This document shows positions 1 through 6,636 of a DNA stretch of 17,093 bases, one piece after another. Each line of letters opens with the position of its first letter. Within the stretch, counting starts at the first letter, position 1. The position numbers were made by a program, and so were the translations under genes. Source of the DNA: Mycobacterium sp. GTDB lineage: Bacteria > Actinomycetota > Actinomycetes > Mycobacteriales > Mycobacteriaceae. The stretch spans positions 1 through 17,093 of the forward strand of contig JAOPWF010000526.1 of NCBI GenBank assembly GCA_025965815.1, given 5' to 3'. The notes under the pieces are model-generated. The model saw only the letters and a list, made by a program, of their open reading frames with translations. It searched no databases and had not been told where the DNA came from.

Positions 1-490
1 ACTGACGTCTGGTCACCAGCCGATGCCAGCGCTGTCATCCGCTGACGCAGATAGTTGCGGCGAAAACTCGCCCGATAACAGGTCCCAAGGCTAACGCTCG
101 CACGCTGCAGACACGTGCGGGTCCCCGGGTGCAACACCGATCCACTGGCTCATAACCCAGGAGGTCTAGGCGGATAGGTAGCGGCTACTGCGGCTGGCGT
201 GTCATGTAGACCGACGTCGAATCGGTCGCGCCATCCTTGACCACTTCCCCGTCGCCGCTCCGGGTAGTTTGCGGTGGATAGCTACACTCCGGTGCTCGAC
301 AAGGTTGTCGATGAACTCTTGTCCGACGATGGCGCTGGGCGCCAAGGCCACTCCCCCGTCGACGCCGGGGCGCAATTCCCGTATTAATCCGTTGTCACCC
401 AAGAAAAGACGCGCACTATTGGGAAATCTCAAAACTTACGGATTGGGAATCCCTAGGTCGCAGCTCCGATTCCTGCCGGGGGCACTCCGT
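1..490. other. Gene-poor left edge
   Basis: I find no gene I can support here. A 76-codon open frame runs on the minus strand (432 to 202) and reads like protein in its middle part, with GC-rich third positions. It would need a TTG start, has no convincing ribosome binding site, and matches no family I recognise. A short initiator-tRNA-like stretch at 145-166 is listed separately. The neighbouring bases hold transposon-like repeats and gene debris, so this is probably decayed sequence. Confidence 0.5.
145..166 (+). other. Possible remnant of an initiator tRNA (tRNA-fMet anticodon arm)
   Basis: Bases 145-160 can fold as a 4-bp stem (CTGG/CCAG) around a loop CTCATAAC that contains the CAT anticodon. 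They are followed by GAGGTC. From memory, the actinobacterial tRNA-fMet reads CTCATAACCCAGAGGTC at this place, so the match is almost continuous with one extra G. The flanks do not fold into acceptor, D or T arms, although GCGGCTACT at 181-189 loosely recalls the 3' end. This is not a working tRNA. It could be a decayed tRNA or attachment-site scar, or chance. Confidence 0.25.
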
Positions 491-492
491 GA

Positions 493-547
493 TGTGTATT
501 GCGTCGGCTGATGGCTGACATTTCTGCGTCGGGTGATTGCTGACAGT
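493..547 (+). repeat. Tandem 22-bp repeats resembling an IS21-family terminus
   Basis: Two copies of a 22-bp unit lie at 501-522 and 526-547 with a period of 25 bp. Each begins GCGTCGG, ends in CTGACA plus two bases, and they agree at 19 of 22 positions. The block starts with TGTG at 493. Known IS21-family elements start with TG, end with CA, and carry several repeated transposase-binding sites near each end. No IstA or IstB coding sequence is seen nearby, so this would be a solo end. The family assignment is inference. Confidence 0.35.
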
Positions 548-559
548 GTTTCGGCTCTC

Positions 560-860
560 GAGTGTGTGCTGCCAGCACCGCCTTCCTCGCACCCGTTGGG
601 TTCGGCGAATAGCAGGTATTGCATCCACTGCCCTGCCGCCGACGCGCCTCCACCCACGGCGAGGACACGGAGATCAAGGCGTCGAGGTCCCGCAGCACCT
701 CCTGCGTTACGGGCGCATCGATGGTCGAGCCGCAGTCGATGAAGGAGATTGTGAAGTGCCAGTCGTGCCGGGCAGTCGCTTCGCGGTAGATCGCCGGATC
801 CGGCACCCGGCGCCGGATGTGGCCTACTCACCGGCGAGCACGAACAGGCCGGCGTTGTTG
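560..860 (-). pseudogene. Fragment of a ParA/MinD-type ATPase, frameshifted
   Basis: On the minus strand, the frame beginning near 806 reads a protein-like stretch including FTISFIDCGSTIDAP and TQEVLRDLDALISVSSPWV. The reading then continues sensibly in the next frame as GASAAGQWMQYLL. This order (a strand ending in a DCG-type Walker B, a VL..LDALI.V helix and strand, then SPWV..GASAAGQ) resembles the ParA/MinD-like ATPase domains found in mycobacteria, including those tied to ESX secretion loci. The frame switch lies near 670 and fits loss of one base. No Walker A motif is seen, and upstream codons include stops. It is a dead internal fragment next to the transposon-like repeats. Confidence 0.45.
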
Positions 861-993
861 CCGACCCTGCTGCGTACGTGGGCTAATGGTGACGAAGGAA
901 TCATCGGCGGCCAGCCTGCCCGCATAGTCGGGCGATCAGGGGCACGGACGGACAGCGTTGCTGGTATGGGTATAGGCACTGCTCAAGGCGCAT

Positions 994-1002
994 GAGGGGG
1001 AG
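994..1002 (+). promoter_or_regulatory. Strong ribosome binding site for the DMT transporter
   Basis: GAGGGGGAG lies three bases before the ATG at 1006, with its G-rich core five bases away. It supports ATG 1006 as the start rather than a later in-frame codon. Confidence 0.6.
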
Positions 1003-1005
1003 CAC

Positions 1006-1932
1006 ATGCACTATGTCGCGGTACTGCTGGCGTTGCTATCGGCGTTTTTTATAGCCATCGGGATGGTAAGTCAATACCGAGTGGCCACGGACGTGCCCAC
1101 CGAGCACGGTATGTCCCTTGTGGGTGCGGTGGCCTTGGTGCGCAGCCCGTTGTGGTGGGCGGGCACAGTATCAATAGTTATCGGCTACGGTTTCCAGGCG
1201 CTGGCTCTGGCGTATGGACCGCTGCTGTTGGTGCAGCCGTTGGCGGTGTCGTGTCTGCTGTTCGTGCTGCCGATGGGCGCGCGATTGGCTCACCGGCGAG
1301 TCGCCCTCACTGAGTGGGCGTGGGCGCTGCTGCTGACTGGCGGACTCGCAGTGTTCATCCCGCTGGTTCGGCCCAACGCCGTGCTCCGGCCACCGTTGCT
1401 GTCATGGATGTTCGTCGCGGTGGTACTGGTGCCGCTCGTGGGTGCGTGCATCGTAGTGGCGTCGCGTTCCAGAGGACGGCGGCGTGCGGTGCTGCTGGCG
1501 GTCGCGTCGGCGGTCATGTTTGGGATTCTCGCGGTGTTGACGAAGGTTTCATTGGTCGCGCTCCGCAACGGCGATCTGTCGTCAATGCTGGCAATTCCGG
1601 CGCCCTATGTGCTCGTGGCCCTGGCGGTGGCGGGAACGGTACTGAAAAATGCGGCGTATAACGCTGGGGCACTGCAGGTTTCGGTACCGACGATGCTAGT
1701 TCTCGAGCAGGTGACTGCTGTCACGCTCGGCGTAGTCGTCCTGGGTGAGGACCTCGCCGTGTCCACCTCCTCCGCTGTCGTGCTCAGCATCGCGCTCGTC
1801 GCGATGGTTTCCGCAACGATCGCCCTCGGCCGTCGGGAGGGTGCCGTCGAAGAAGAATTCGAGGCCGCATCCGGGCGGCGCCGCGAGGGCGCGATAACAC
1901 CACCAACCGCCGGCCCCGATGGGGCACCATAA
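1006..1932 (+). CDS. DMT-superfamily (EamA-like) membrane transporter
   Basis: This 308-residue integral membrane protein belongs to the drug/metabolite transporter type. About nine or ten hydrophobic helices are visible, at roughly residues 3-23, 50-70, 74-93, 103-121, 133-152, 161-186, 200-216, 224-247 and 254-274. The two halves look like repeated EamA-type bundles, each with an alanine/glycine-rich closing helix. The last 35 residues are charged (EEEFE, RRR) and probably cytoplasmic. The ATG at 1006 has a strong upstream GA-rich ribosome binding site, and no start-proximal signal peptide is needed. The substrate cannot be told: such proteins move small metabolites, amino acids or cations. 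It stands alone, with gene debris on both sides. The family call is fairly sure; the function is open. Confidence 0.8.
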   Translation: MHYVAVLLALLSAFFIAIGMVSQYRVATDVPTEHGMSLVGAVALVRSPLWWAGTVSIVIGYGFQALALAYGPLLLVQPLAVSCLLFVLPMGARLAHRRVALTEWAWALLLTGGLAVFIPLVRPNAVLRPPLLSWMFVAVVLVPLVGACIVVASRSRGRRRAVLLAVASAVMFGILAVLTKVSLVALRNGDLSSMLAIPAPYVLVALAVAGTVLKNAAYNAGALQVSVPTMLVLEQVTAVTLGVVVLGEDLAVSTSSAVVLSIALVAMVSATIALGRREGAVEEEFEAASGRRREGAITPPTAGPDGAP

Positions 1933-2089
1933 CGAGTGCGATGCGATTGTTCCGCAGGGGCGGGTTCGCGACAATCACTTGCCACCATGTCCATCCAGCA
2001 GGAGAACGTGTTGTCAGGCAACTCCGCGGCTGAGCGGCCCTCCAGCCTTCAACATCGAGGTCAGCACCGTCGGCCGAGTAGCCGCCCAG
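1933..2089. other. Spacer between the transporter gene and the duplicated block
   Basis: No gene is supported in these 157 bases. Minus-strand frames give short protein-like bits, such as ISALGGYSADGADLDVEGW just left of 2110. They shift frame within about 25 codons and match no family I know. They may be the remains of a gene cut by the rearrangement to the right. Confidence 0.4.
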
Positions 2090-2440
2090 TGCGCTGATGA
2101 CGCCGGTCACCAGATTGGAAATGGCCGCACACTGCCACCTTCGGCGCTAGGAACTGCTGGCCATTGCCATGTGCCGAAGGTTCTGGGGAGGGGATTAGGC
2201 GGTGTAGCGCAGGAGCGGCGCACTGAGGGCGTCGAAGACACGATGAAGCGCCCGGGGCTGACTATTCGAAGTTTGGTAACCAAGCTGTTCTGGCCACTGC
2301 TGACTTCCCGTGGGCCGAAGGTATCGAACGGGAGTGGCGCCCGGTCCGCGCGGAGCTCGATCGCCTGTTGACCCGTAAGGACTAGTTCTCCGCTTTCCAT
2401 GAGATCATCGGCGAGGTTCGCCCGATCAGCTCCGACGACC
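2090..2440 (+). pseudogene. Truncated duplicate of the 5' end of the Asp/Asn hydroxylase gene
   Basis: Bases 2090-2440 repeat 3931-4330 in direct orientation, covering the leader, ribosome binding site and about the first 95 codons of the hydroxylase gene at 4044. Several lesions kill this copy. One base is lost just after the GTG, so GTG is followed at once by TAG. A 52-bp deletion after the CGCCCGGGGCTG stretch removes the sequence between 2263 and 2264 relative to the intact copy. A GAG codon has become TAG at 2383-2385. Otherwise the two copies differ by only a handful of substitutions from 2264 to 2440. The part left of about 2165 is more diverged. After about 2440 the similarity stops and unrelated coding-like sequence follows in the same frame. 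Confidence 0.85.
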
Positions 2441-2670
2441 AGCAGAACACGATACTGCGGGTACAGGTCGGATCCGGTCTGCACGGCGTCACGGTCTCGG
2501 CCACCGACGACCGCGACGAGATGGGCGTCTGTATCGAGCCCGCCGACTGCGTGATCGTGGCGCTCCGGCCGACCGGACGGACAGCGGATACCGGGATGGT
2601 GACGCTTGGGGACGCGGTAGCCGCGCTAGCCGAGCACCCGGTCGAGCCGATTGCCGACGCGCACTTTTAG
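2441..2670 (+). pseudogene. Orphan coding tail fused to the hydroxylase fragment
   Basis: From the TAG at 2383 to the TAG at 2668-2670 the plus strand is open for 94 sense codons, in the same frame as the hydroxylase fragment. The part after 2440 is unlike the hydroxylase. It reads TILRVQVGSGLHGVTV, then a stretch with DEMGVCIEPADCVIVAL, and ends PVEPIADAHF. Third positions are GC-rich and it looks like the C-terminal end of a small beta-rich protein. I do not recognise the family. There is no start codon with a ribosome binding site, and its last 45 bases overlap the 3' end of the capA gene on the other strand. It is most likely the 3' remnant of another gene joined here by rearrangement. 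Confidence 0.4.
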
Positions 2671-3645
2671 CGCCCCGCCGAGCGAAGCGGCGAGGACGAG
2701 GTGTTCGCGCCGCTGCTCCTTGAGGCGCACGAACGGCACCATTTCGTAGGCCGCGATGCGGCCGCGGCTGGAAGGATCGGCGCTGACATCGACGGCCAGC
2801 ATGGCGCTGATGCGGTTCGGCCACCGCTGGCGCGGAAAGGCCGTACCGAGAAAATCGCCGAGGCCGTACGCGACCACCGTGCCGTCGATGCGCTCCACCG
2901 GCTGCACGACATGGGCGTGGTGCCCGGCGATGAGGCCAATGCCGTGGGCAGCCAGCTGGCGGGCAAGCGCACGCGTCGTCTCACGCGGGAAGTGGCAGAA
3001 CTCCCAGTCCCAGTGGGGCACAGCGCAAATGATGTCGGCAGGGGCATCGCACACATGCCGCCACCCGTTGCGAGCGAGCCTGCTCGTCATCACGATCCGG
3101 CCATCGAAGACGCTCGCTGGGGCGTTGCGCCATTCGGTGAAGCCGACGAGACCGACGTCGACACCGTCCAGTGACGCGATGACGACCGGGCGATCGATTG
3201 TGCCGAACGTGCGAATTCCCAGGCCGTCGAGGCTGGCGCGTGTCTCCGCAAACCCTTCGGCACCTTGGTCGAGGGCATGGTTGTTGGCAAGGGAGAGCAC
3301 CAGCCGGTCGGCGTCGACGTTCATCGCTGCCAGCACGCCGAGCAAAAAGTCGGTATTCATGGCATGAAGTTGACCGAGCCGCGTCCTGAGCGGGTATTTC
3401 GTGCGCGAAACGACCGGGCTTTCGCAATTGGCGACTACGAGGTCGGCAGCCGACAGAATCGCTGTCAGTTCCGGGTCGATCTCTGGCGCTTCACGGTTGG
3501 CGATGGCGGAAACGTCGCCGACAAACACCAGGCGCACGCTGCGCTGCGGTGACATCAGCCGAGCCGCCGGCTGGGTAAAGCCGCTGTCGTCGCCGCCGCA
3601 CGTGGGTTTCAGTAGACGCGGCAGCCAGGCCAACAGATAGGACAT
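2626..3645 (-). CDS. CapA-like (poly-gamma-glutamate capsule synthesis type) protein
   Basis: This 339-residue protein belongs to the CapA/PGA_cap family, which has a calcineurin-like metallophosphoesterase fold. Visible family motifs in order are FVGDVS, VANCESPV, SLANNHALDQG, PHWDWEF (the usual HWG.E site, here with Trp before Glu) and GHHAHVVQ followed by YGLGDFLG. In Bacillus, CapA takes part in poly-gamma-glutamate synthesis, but many actinobacterial members have no known role, so the exact function is open. The chosen start is ATG at 3645, giving MSYLLAWLPRLL. An ATG at 3555 (MSPQRSVRL) is possible and would begin just before the core domain. Neither has a good ribosome binding site. 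The open frame extends further upstream to 3951 but that part does not look like a protein of this family. The gene lies alone between two direct repeats. Confidence 0.75.
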   Translation of the reverse strand: MSYLLAWLPRLLKPTCGGDDSGFTQPAARLMSPQRSVRLVFVGDVSAIANREAPEIDPELTAILSAADLVVANCESPVVSRTKYPLRTRLGQLHAMNTDFLLGVLAAMNVDADRLVLSLANNHALDQGAEGFAETRASLDGLGIRTFGTIDRPVVIASLDGVDVGLVGFTEWRNAPASVFDGRIVMTSRLARNGWRHVCDAPADIICAVPHWDWEFCHFPRETTRALARQLAAHGIGLIAGHHAHVVQPVERIDGTVVAYGLGDFLGTAFPRQRWPNRISAMLAVDVSADPSSRGRIAAYEMVPFVRLKEQRREHLVLAASLGGALKVRVGNRLDRVLG

Positions 3646-4026
3646 CGGAAAGTTCGACACTTGGTCATCATGCGGTGTGCGCCGTCGTGCGGCATGTGAT
3701 TTGGGGCCGTCAGCCGCTCGGAACGACGTTAGGTCATTGCGGGGGTGTGCACCTGCACCATCGTGTTGGCCCATGCAGGCCAGGCGTCGCGACGACTTTG
3801 GGATCGCCCGATCTGTATCCAGAGGAGAGGTCCGTAGGGGCGCGTCCTGCGCGGAATGCGACGAGATATTTGACGTCGCAAGTATTTCGTCCAACCACGT
3901 TATGCGTGTGATATTCGTTTCGTCCTTCGGTGCGCTGATGAAGCCGGTCACCTGATTTGGAAAACGTCGCGCAGTGCCAACTTCGGCGGTAAAATTTGCA
4001 GTTCATTCCCATGTGCCGAAGGTTCT
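3646..4026. other. Intergenic region between capA and the hydroxylase gene
   Basis: These roughly 380 bases lie between two divergently transcribed genes. The part from about 3790 to 4020 is poorer in GC than its surroundings, as expected for a promoter region or acquired DNA. Bases from 3931 rightward are the second copy of the duplicated block. No further gene is supported, and I cannot place a -10 or -35 element with confidence. Confidence 0.5.
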
Positions 4027-4330
4027 GGGGAGGGGATTAGGCGGTGGTAGCGCAGGAGCGGCGCACTGAGGGCGTCGAAGACACGATGAAGCGCCCGGGG
4101 CTGCTGAACCGGGCATTAATTGGCATGGTTTCGTGGGCGGAGCGGCTAAACCAGAACTATTCGAAGGTTGGTAACCAAGCTGTTCTGGCCACTGCTGACT
4201 TCCCGTGGGCCGAAGGTATCGAACGGGAGTGGCGCGCGGTCCGCGCGGAGGTCGATCGCCTGTTGACCCGTAAGGACGAGTTGTCCGCTTTCCATGAGAT
4301 CATCGGCGAGGTTCGCGCGATCAGCACCGA
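3931..4330 (+). repeat. Intact copy of the direct repeat flanking capA
   Basis: This block matches 2090-2440. It contains the leader, ribosome binding site and first codons of the hydroxylase gene, including the 52 bp missing from the other copy. The left limit is near TGCGCTGATGA; left of it the flanks are unrelated. The two copies start about 1.84 kb apart, with capA and the orphan tail between them. Confidence 0.8.
4027..4035 (+). promoter_or_regulatory. Ribosome binding site that decides the hydroxylase start
   Basis: GGGGAGGGG lies eight bases before the GTG at 4044, a good Shine-Dalgarno spacing. The in-frame ATG at 4086 has only a weak GAAGA before it. The same purine-rich stretch is kept in the broken copy. 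Confidence 0.6.
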
Positions 4331-4826
4331 CCAAGAATGGAAGACGTTCCTTTTCACTGGTTTTGGTGCTACCTCAGAGGCGACGACGCGGCTGTGTCCG
4401 AACACCTGGCGCATCGTGCAGACGATTCCGGGGCTGAAGACGGCGATGTTTTCCGTGCTTGAGCCAGGGAAAGAACTGAAACCCCATCGCGGATTCTATA
4501 ACGGGATACTTCGCCTTCACCTCGGACTCATCGTGCCGGACTCGCCTCCCGGGGGGGTCGGCATCCGCGTCGACGACGAGATCTGCTCCTGGGAGGAAGG
4601 TAAGGTGCTGATCTTCGATGACTCGTATGAACACGAGGCATGGAATCGCTCGGCGCAGACCCGTGTCGTACTGTTCGTCGATTTCGTCAAACCACTTCGC
4701 TTCCCCGCGTCGTTCGTGAACTGGCTGCTCCTTCAGATCGCGCCATTCACACCGTTCATTCGTGACGGTGCCAAGGCGCAAAAGGAGTGGGAGGCAAGGT
4801 TCTTCCGTGACACGACATCCGACTGA
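4044..4826 (+). CDS. Asp/Asn beta-hydroxylase-family 2-oxoglutarate dioxygenase, OlsC/LpxO-like
   Basis: This 260-residue protein is an Fe(II)/2-oxoglutarate-dependent hydroxylase of the aspartyl/asparaginyl beta-hydroxylase family. The core lies at about residues 99-215. It contains CPNT (118-121), FSVLEPGKELKPHRG with His148 as a likely iron ligand, LRLHLGLIVP, SWEEGKVLIFDDSYEHEAWN with His197 as the second iron ligand, and Arg207 to bind 2-oxoglutarate. This pattern (IPG, then PG....HRG, then R.HLGL, then DD..EH) is that of the bacterial lipid hydroxylases LpxO and OlsC rather than of protein hydroxylases. A hydrophobic stretch near the C-terminus (FVNWLLLQIAP) could touch the membrane. 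GTG 4044 is chosen for its ribosome binding site; ATG 4086 is the alternative. It lies 183 bp before, and in the same direction as, an OlsB/OlsA-like acyltransferase pair. The family is sure; the lipid substrate is inferred. Confidence 0.8.
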   Translation: MVAQERRTEGVEDTMKRPGLLNRALIGMVSWAERLNQNYSKVGNQAVLATADFPWAEGIEREWRAVRAEVDRLLTRKDELSAFHEIIGEVRAISTDQEWKTFLFTGFGATSEATTRLCPNTWRIVQTIPGLKTAMFSVLEPGKELKPHRGFYNGILRLHLGLIVPDSPPGGVGIRVDDEICSWEEGKVLIFDDSYEHEAWNRSAQTRVVLFVDFVKPLRFPASFVNWLLLQIAPFTPFIRDGAKAQKEWEARFFRDTTSD

Positions 4827-5009
4827 GCCTGGCCCAATGCAGCGGGGTTGTAGGCCGCATATAGGGCACGGCCTGTGTAGTCCAACATGTTTGGCTTGTC
4901 AAATACGTACGCCGAGAACAGGCGGCATCGCGTCGGCGATGAACTACTGCAAACGTGCACGACCATCTCCAGCAATGCTTTCGCGACTGAGCCGAGCGGC
5001 GGTGCGGTT

Positions 5010-5804
5010 ATGACCATTTCGTCTGTCCTGTTGTCGGCTGACTCTCAGGATTCGGCAGCACCGAAATACTCGCTGCTCTTGTCCACAGATCCGGTGCTCA
5101 TCGAAGCGGCGCAGAAGCTGCGGTATGCGGTGTTTCAAGCCGAACCGGGTTTCACCCTGACCGCTTCCGATGATGTCGATCATTTTGACCAGTACTGCGA
5201 CCATTTGCTGGTTCGCGACGATGTTTCCGGCGAACTCGTCGGCTGCTATCGGATGCTGCCCCCGCCGGGGGCACTCGCGGCCGGTGGCCTGTACACCGCT
5301 ACCGAGTTCGACGTTCACGAGTTGGATCCCTTGCGGGCGTCGCTAGTCGAGATGGGCAGGGCGGTGGTGCGCGATGACCACCGCAACGGCGCGGTAGTGC
5401 TGTTGATGTGGGCCGGAATCTTGGCCTATCTCGACCATTGCGATTACAACTACGTGAGCGGCTGTGTGTCGGTGCCGATCCAGGGTGTCGGCGATCCCTG
5501 CGAGCAGGCCCGAGGTGTGCGCGACTTCGTGATGAAGCGACACCGCTCGGCCTACACCGTGCACCCCTACCGGCCGGTGCCGCTTGACGACATCCCGCCG
5601 CCCGCACGCCCAGCCGTGCCGCCACTGATGCGCGGTTATCTACGACTCGGTACGAAAGTGTGTGGCGAGCCCGCCCACGACCCAGACTTCGGCGTCGCCG
5701 ACTTCATGATTTTGCTGGACAAACGCGAGGCCGATATCCGCTACCTCAATCGGCTCAGGTCTGTGGCAGCTGCCAGCGAAATGGCCGACGAGATCCAGCA
5801 ATGA
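5010..5804 (+). CDS. OlsB-like GNAT-fold N-acyltransferase (hemolysin-type acetyltransferase domain)
   Basis: This 264-residue protein resembles M. tuberculosis Rv3027c and the OlsB family (Acetyltransf_5), which adds a 3-hydroxy fatty acid to the alpha-amino group of ornithine to make lyso-ornithine lipid. Seen here are the family features: LRYAVFQAEPG near the N-terminus, FDQYCDHLLVRD, the strand GELVGCYRMLPP, a TEFDVHEL segment, then VEMGRAVVRDDHRNGAVVLLMWAGILAYL, where the E.GR..V....R core binds the acyl carrier. SGCVSVPIQG follows. The C-terminus contains RGYLRLGTKVCGEPAHD and DFGVADFMILLD. ATG 5010 is chosen because the sequence upstream in frame is not protein-like; the ribosome binding site is weak. 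Its stop overlaps the next gene's start by ATGA, so the two are co-translated. The substrate is inferred from family. Confidence 0.75.
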   Translation: MTISSVLLSADSQDSAAPKYSLLLSTDPVLIEAAQKLRYAVFQAEPGFTLTASDDVDHFDQYCDHLLVRDDVSGELVGCYRMLPPPGALAAGGLYTATEFDVHELDPLRASLVEMGRAVVRDDHRNGAVVLLMWAGILAYLDHCDYNYVSGCVSVPIQGVGDPCEQARGVRDFVMKRHRSAYTVHPYRPVPLDDIPPPARPAVPPLMRGYLRLGTKVCGEPAHDPDFGVADFMILLDKREADIRYLNRLRSVAAASEMADEIQQ

Positions 5805-6622
5805 CGCATCCGTGGGTGCCGGTTGCCCCGTGTGATCAGAGTTGCGTGCGCGATGACCCGGTCGGCTTTGTGGGGCGCATTGCGCGCATCCTGCGTGGTA
5901 CCGGGCGTATCGGCTTGATCCTGTTGGTGCTGCCCGCGATGCCGCTCACGGCGATACCGCATCCGAAGCAGTACCGCGGGGTCCGTCTCTATAGCCGGCT
6001 CCTGTTGCGCTGTGTGGGCGTGCGAATCAGCTTGTCAGGCAATGAGCTTCGCGACATGCGTGGAGTGATGGTGGTCAGCCCGCACATTTCGTGGATCGAC
6101 GTTCTGGCGATCTGGGCAGTGATGCCGGGGGTGTTCGTCGCGAAAGCGGACATGGTCAAGTGGCCTGGGATAGGCCAGATGGCCCGTGCACTGGGCGTCG
6201 TCCCGATCGACCGCACAAAGTTGCGGCCGCTGCCCGGCATTGTCGCCGAGCTGACCGCACGACTGCAGTCTGGACAGACAATTGTGACGTTTCCGGAGGG
6301 CACGTCGTGGTGCGGGATGGGCTACGGCCGGTTTCGCCCGGCGCTGTTTCAGTCCGCCATCGACGCCGGAAGGCCTGTGCAACCGCTCCGGTTGAGCTAC
6401 CAGCACGCCGACGGCCGGCTCTCGACCGTTCCCGCATTCGTCGGCGATGACACACTCGCGCGGTCGGTGTGGCGAGTGGTCGCTACCCGGCAGACGATCG
6501 TCGACATCCACGTCTGTGAGCTCCAGCTGCCCGGCGCCGATCGCCGCGAATTGGCCCGTCGCTGCCAAGAGGCGGTTTGCGGCAATATCGAAGCGCAGTC
6601 GAACGTGCACGTGGCCGCTTGA
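5801..6622 (+). CDS. PlsC-like 1-acylglycerol-3-phosphate/OlsA-like O-acyltransferase
   Basis: This 273-residue lysophospholipid-type acyltransferase resembles Rv3026c. A membrane segment lies at about residues 36-53. The catalytic HX4D motif is HISWID (His95, Asp100). Further family blocks are FVAKADMVKWPGIGQMARALGVVPIDR (substrate pocket) and FPEGTSW (164-170). The start at ATG 5801 overlaps the stop of the upstream N-acyltransferase by the four bases ATGA, which couples their translation. The longer open frame starting at 5660 runs inside the upstream gene and is not used. In ornithine lipid synthesis OlsA esterifies the hydroxyl of the N-linked acyl chain made by OlsB. The coupling here supports that kind of two-step pathway, but the protein could also acylate glycerophospholipids. 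It ends 14 bp before the convergent transporter gene. Confidence 0.82.
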   Translation: MTHPWVPVAPCDQSCVRDDPVGFVGRIARILRGTGRIGLILLVLPAMPLTAIPHPKQYRGVRLYSRLLLRCVGVRISLSGNELRDMRGVMVVSPHISWIDVLAIWAVMPGVFVAKADMVKWPGIGQMARALGVVPIDRTKLRPLPGIVAELTARLQSGQTIVTFPEGTSWCGMGYGRFRPALFQSAIDAGRPVQPLRLSYQHADGRLSTVPAFVGDDTLARSVWRVVATRQTIVDIHVCELQLPGADRRELARRCQEAVCGNIEAQSNVHVAA

Positions 6623-6636
6623 GCAGACCGTACGTC

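Noticed and set aside
202..432. 76-codon minus-strand ORF
   Set aside because: It has some protein-like sequence, but needs a TTG start, has no ribosome binding site and belongs to no family I recognise. It is mentioned in the left-edge entry rather than called as a gene.
537..995. 152-codon plus-strand ORF just before the transporter gene
   Set aside because: It is antisense to the ATPase fragment, has no ribosome binding site and has a shadow-like composition.
3646..3951. N-terminal extension of the CapA frame
   Set aside because: The frame is open, but its translation is unlike the family, and its far end falls in the duplicated block that belongs to the hydroxylase leader.
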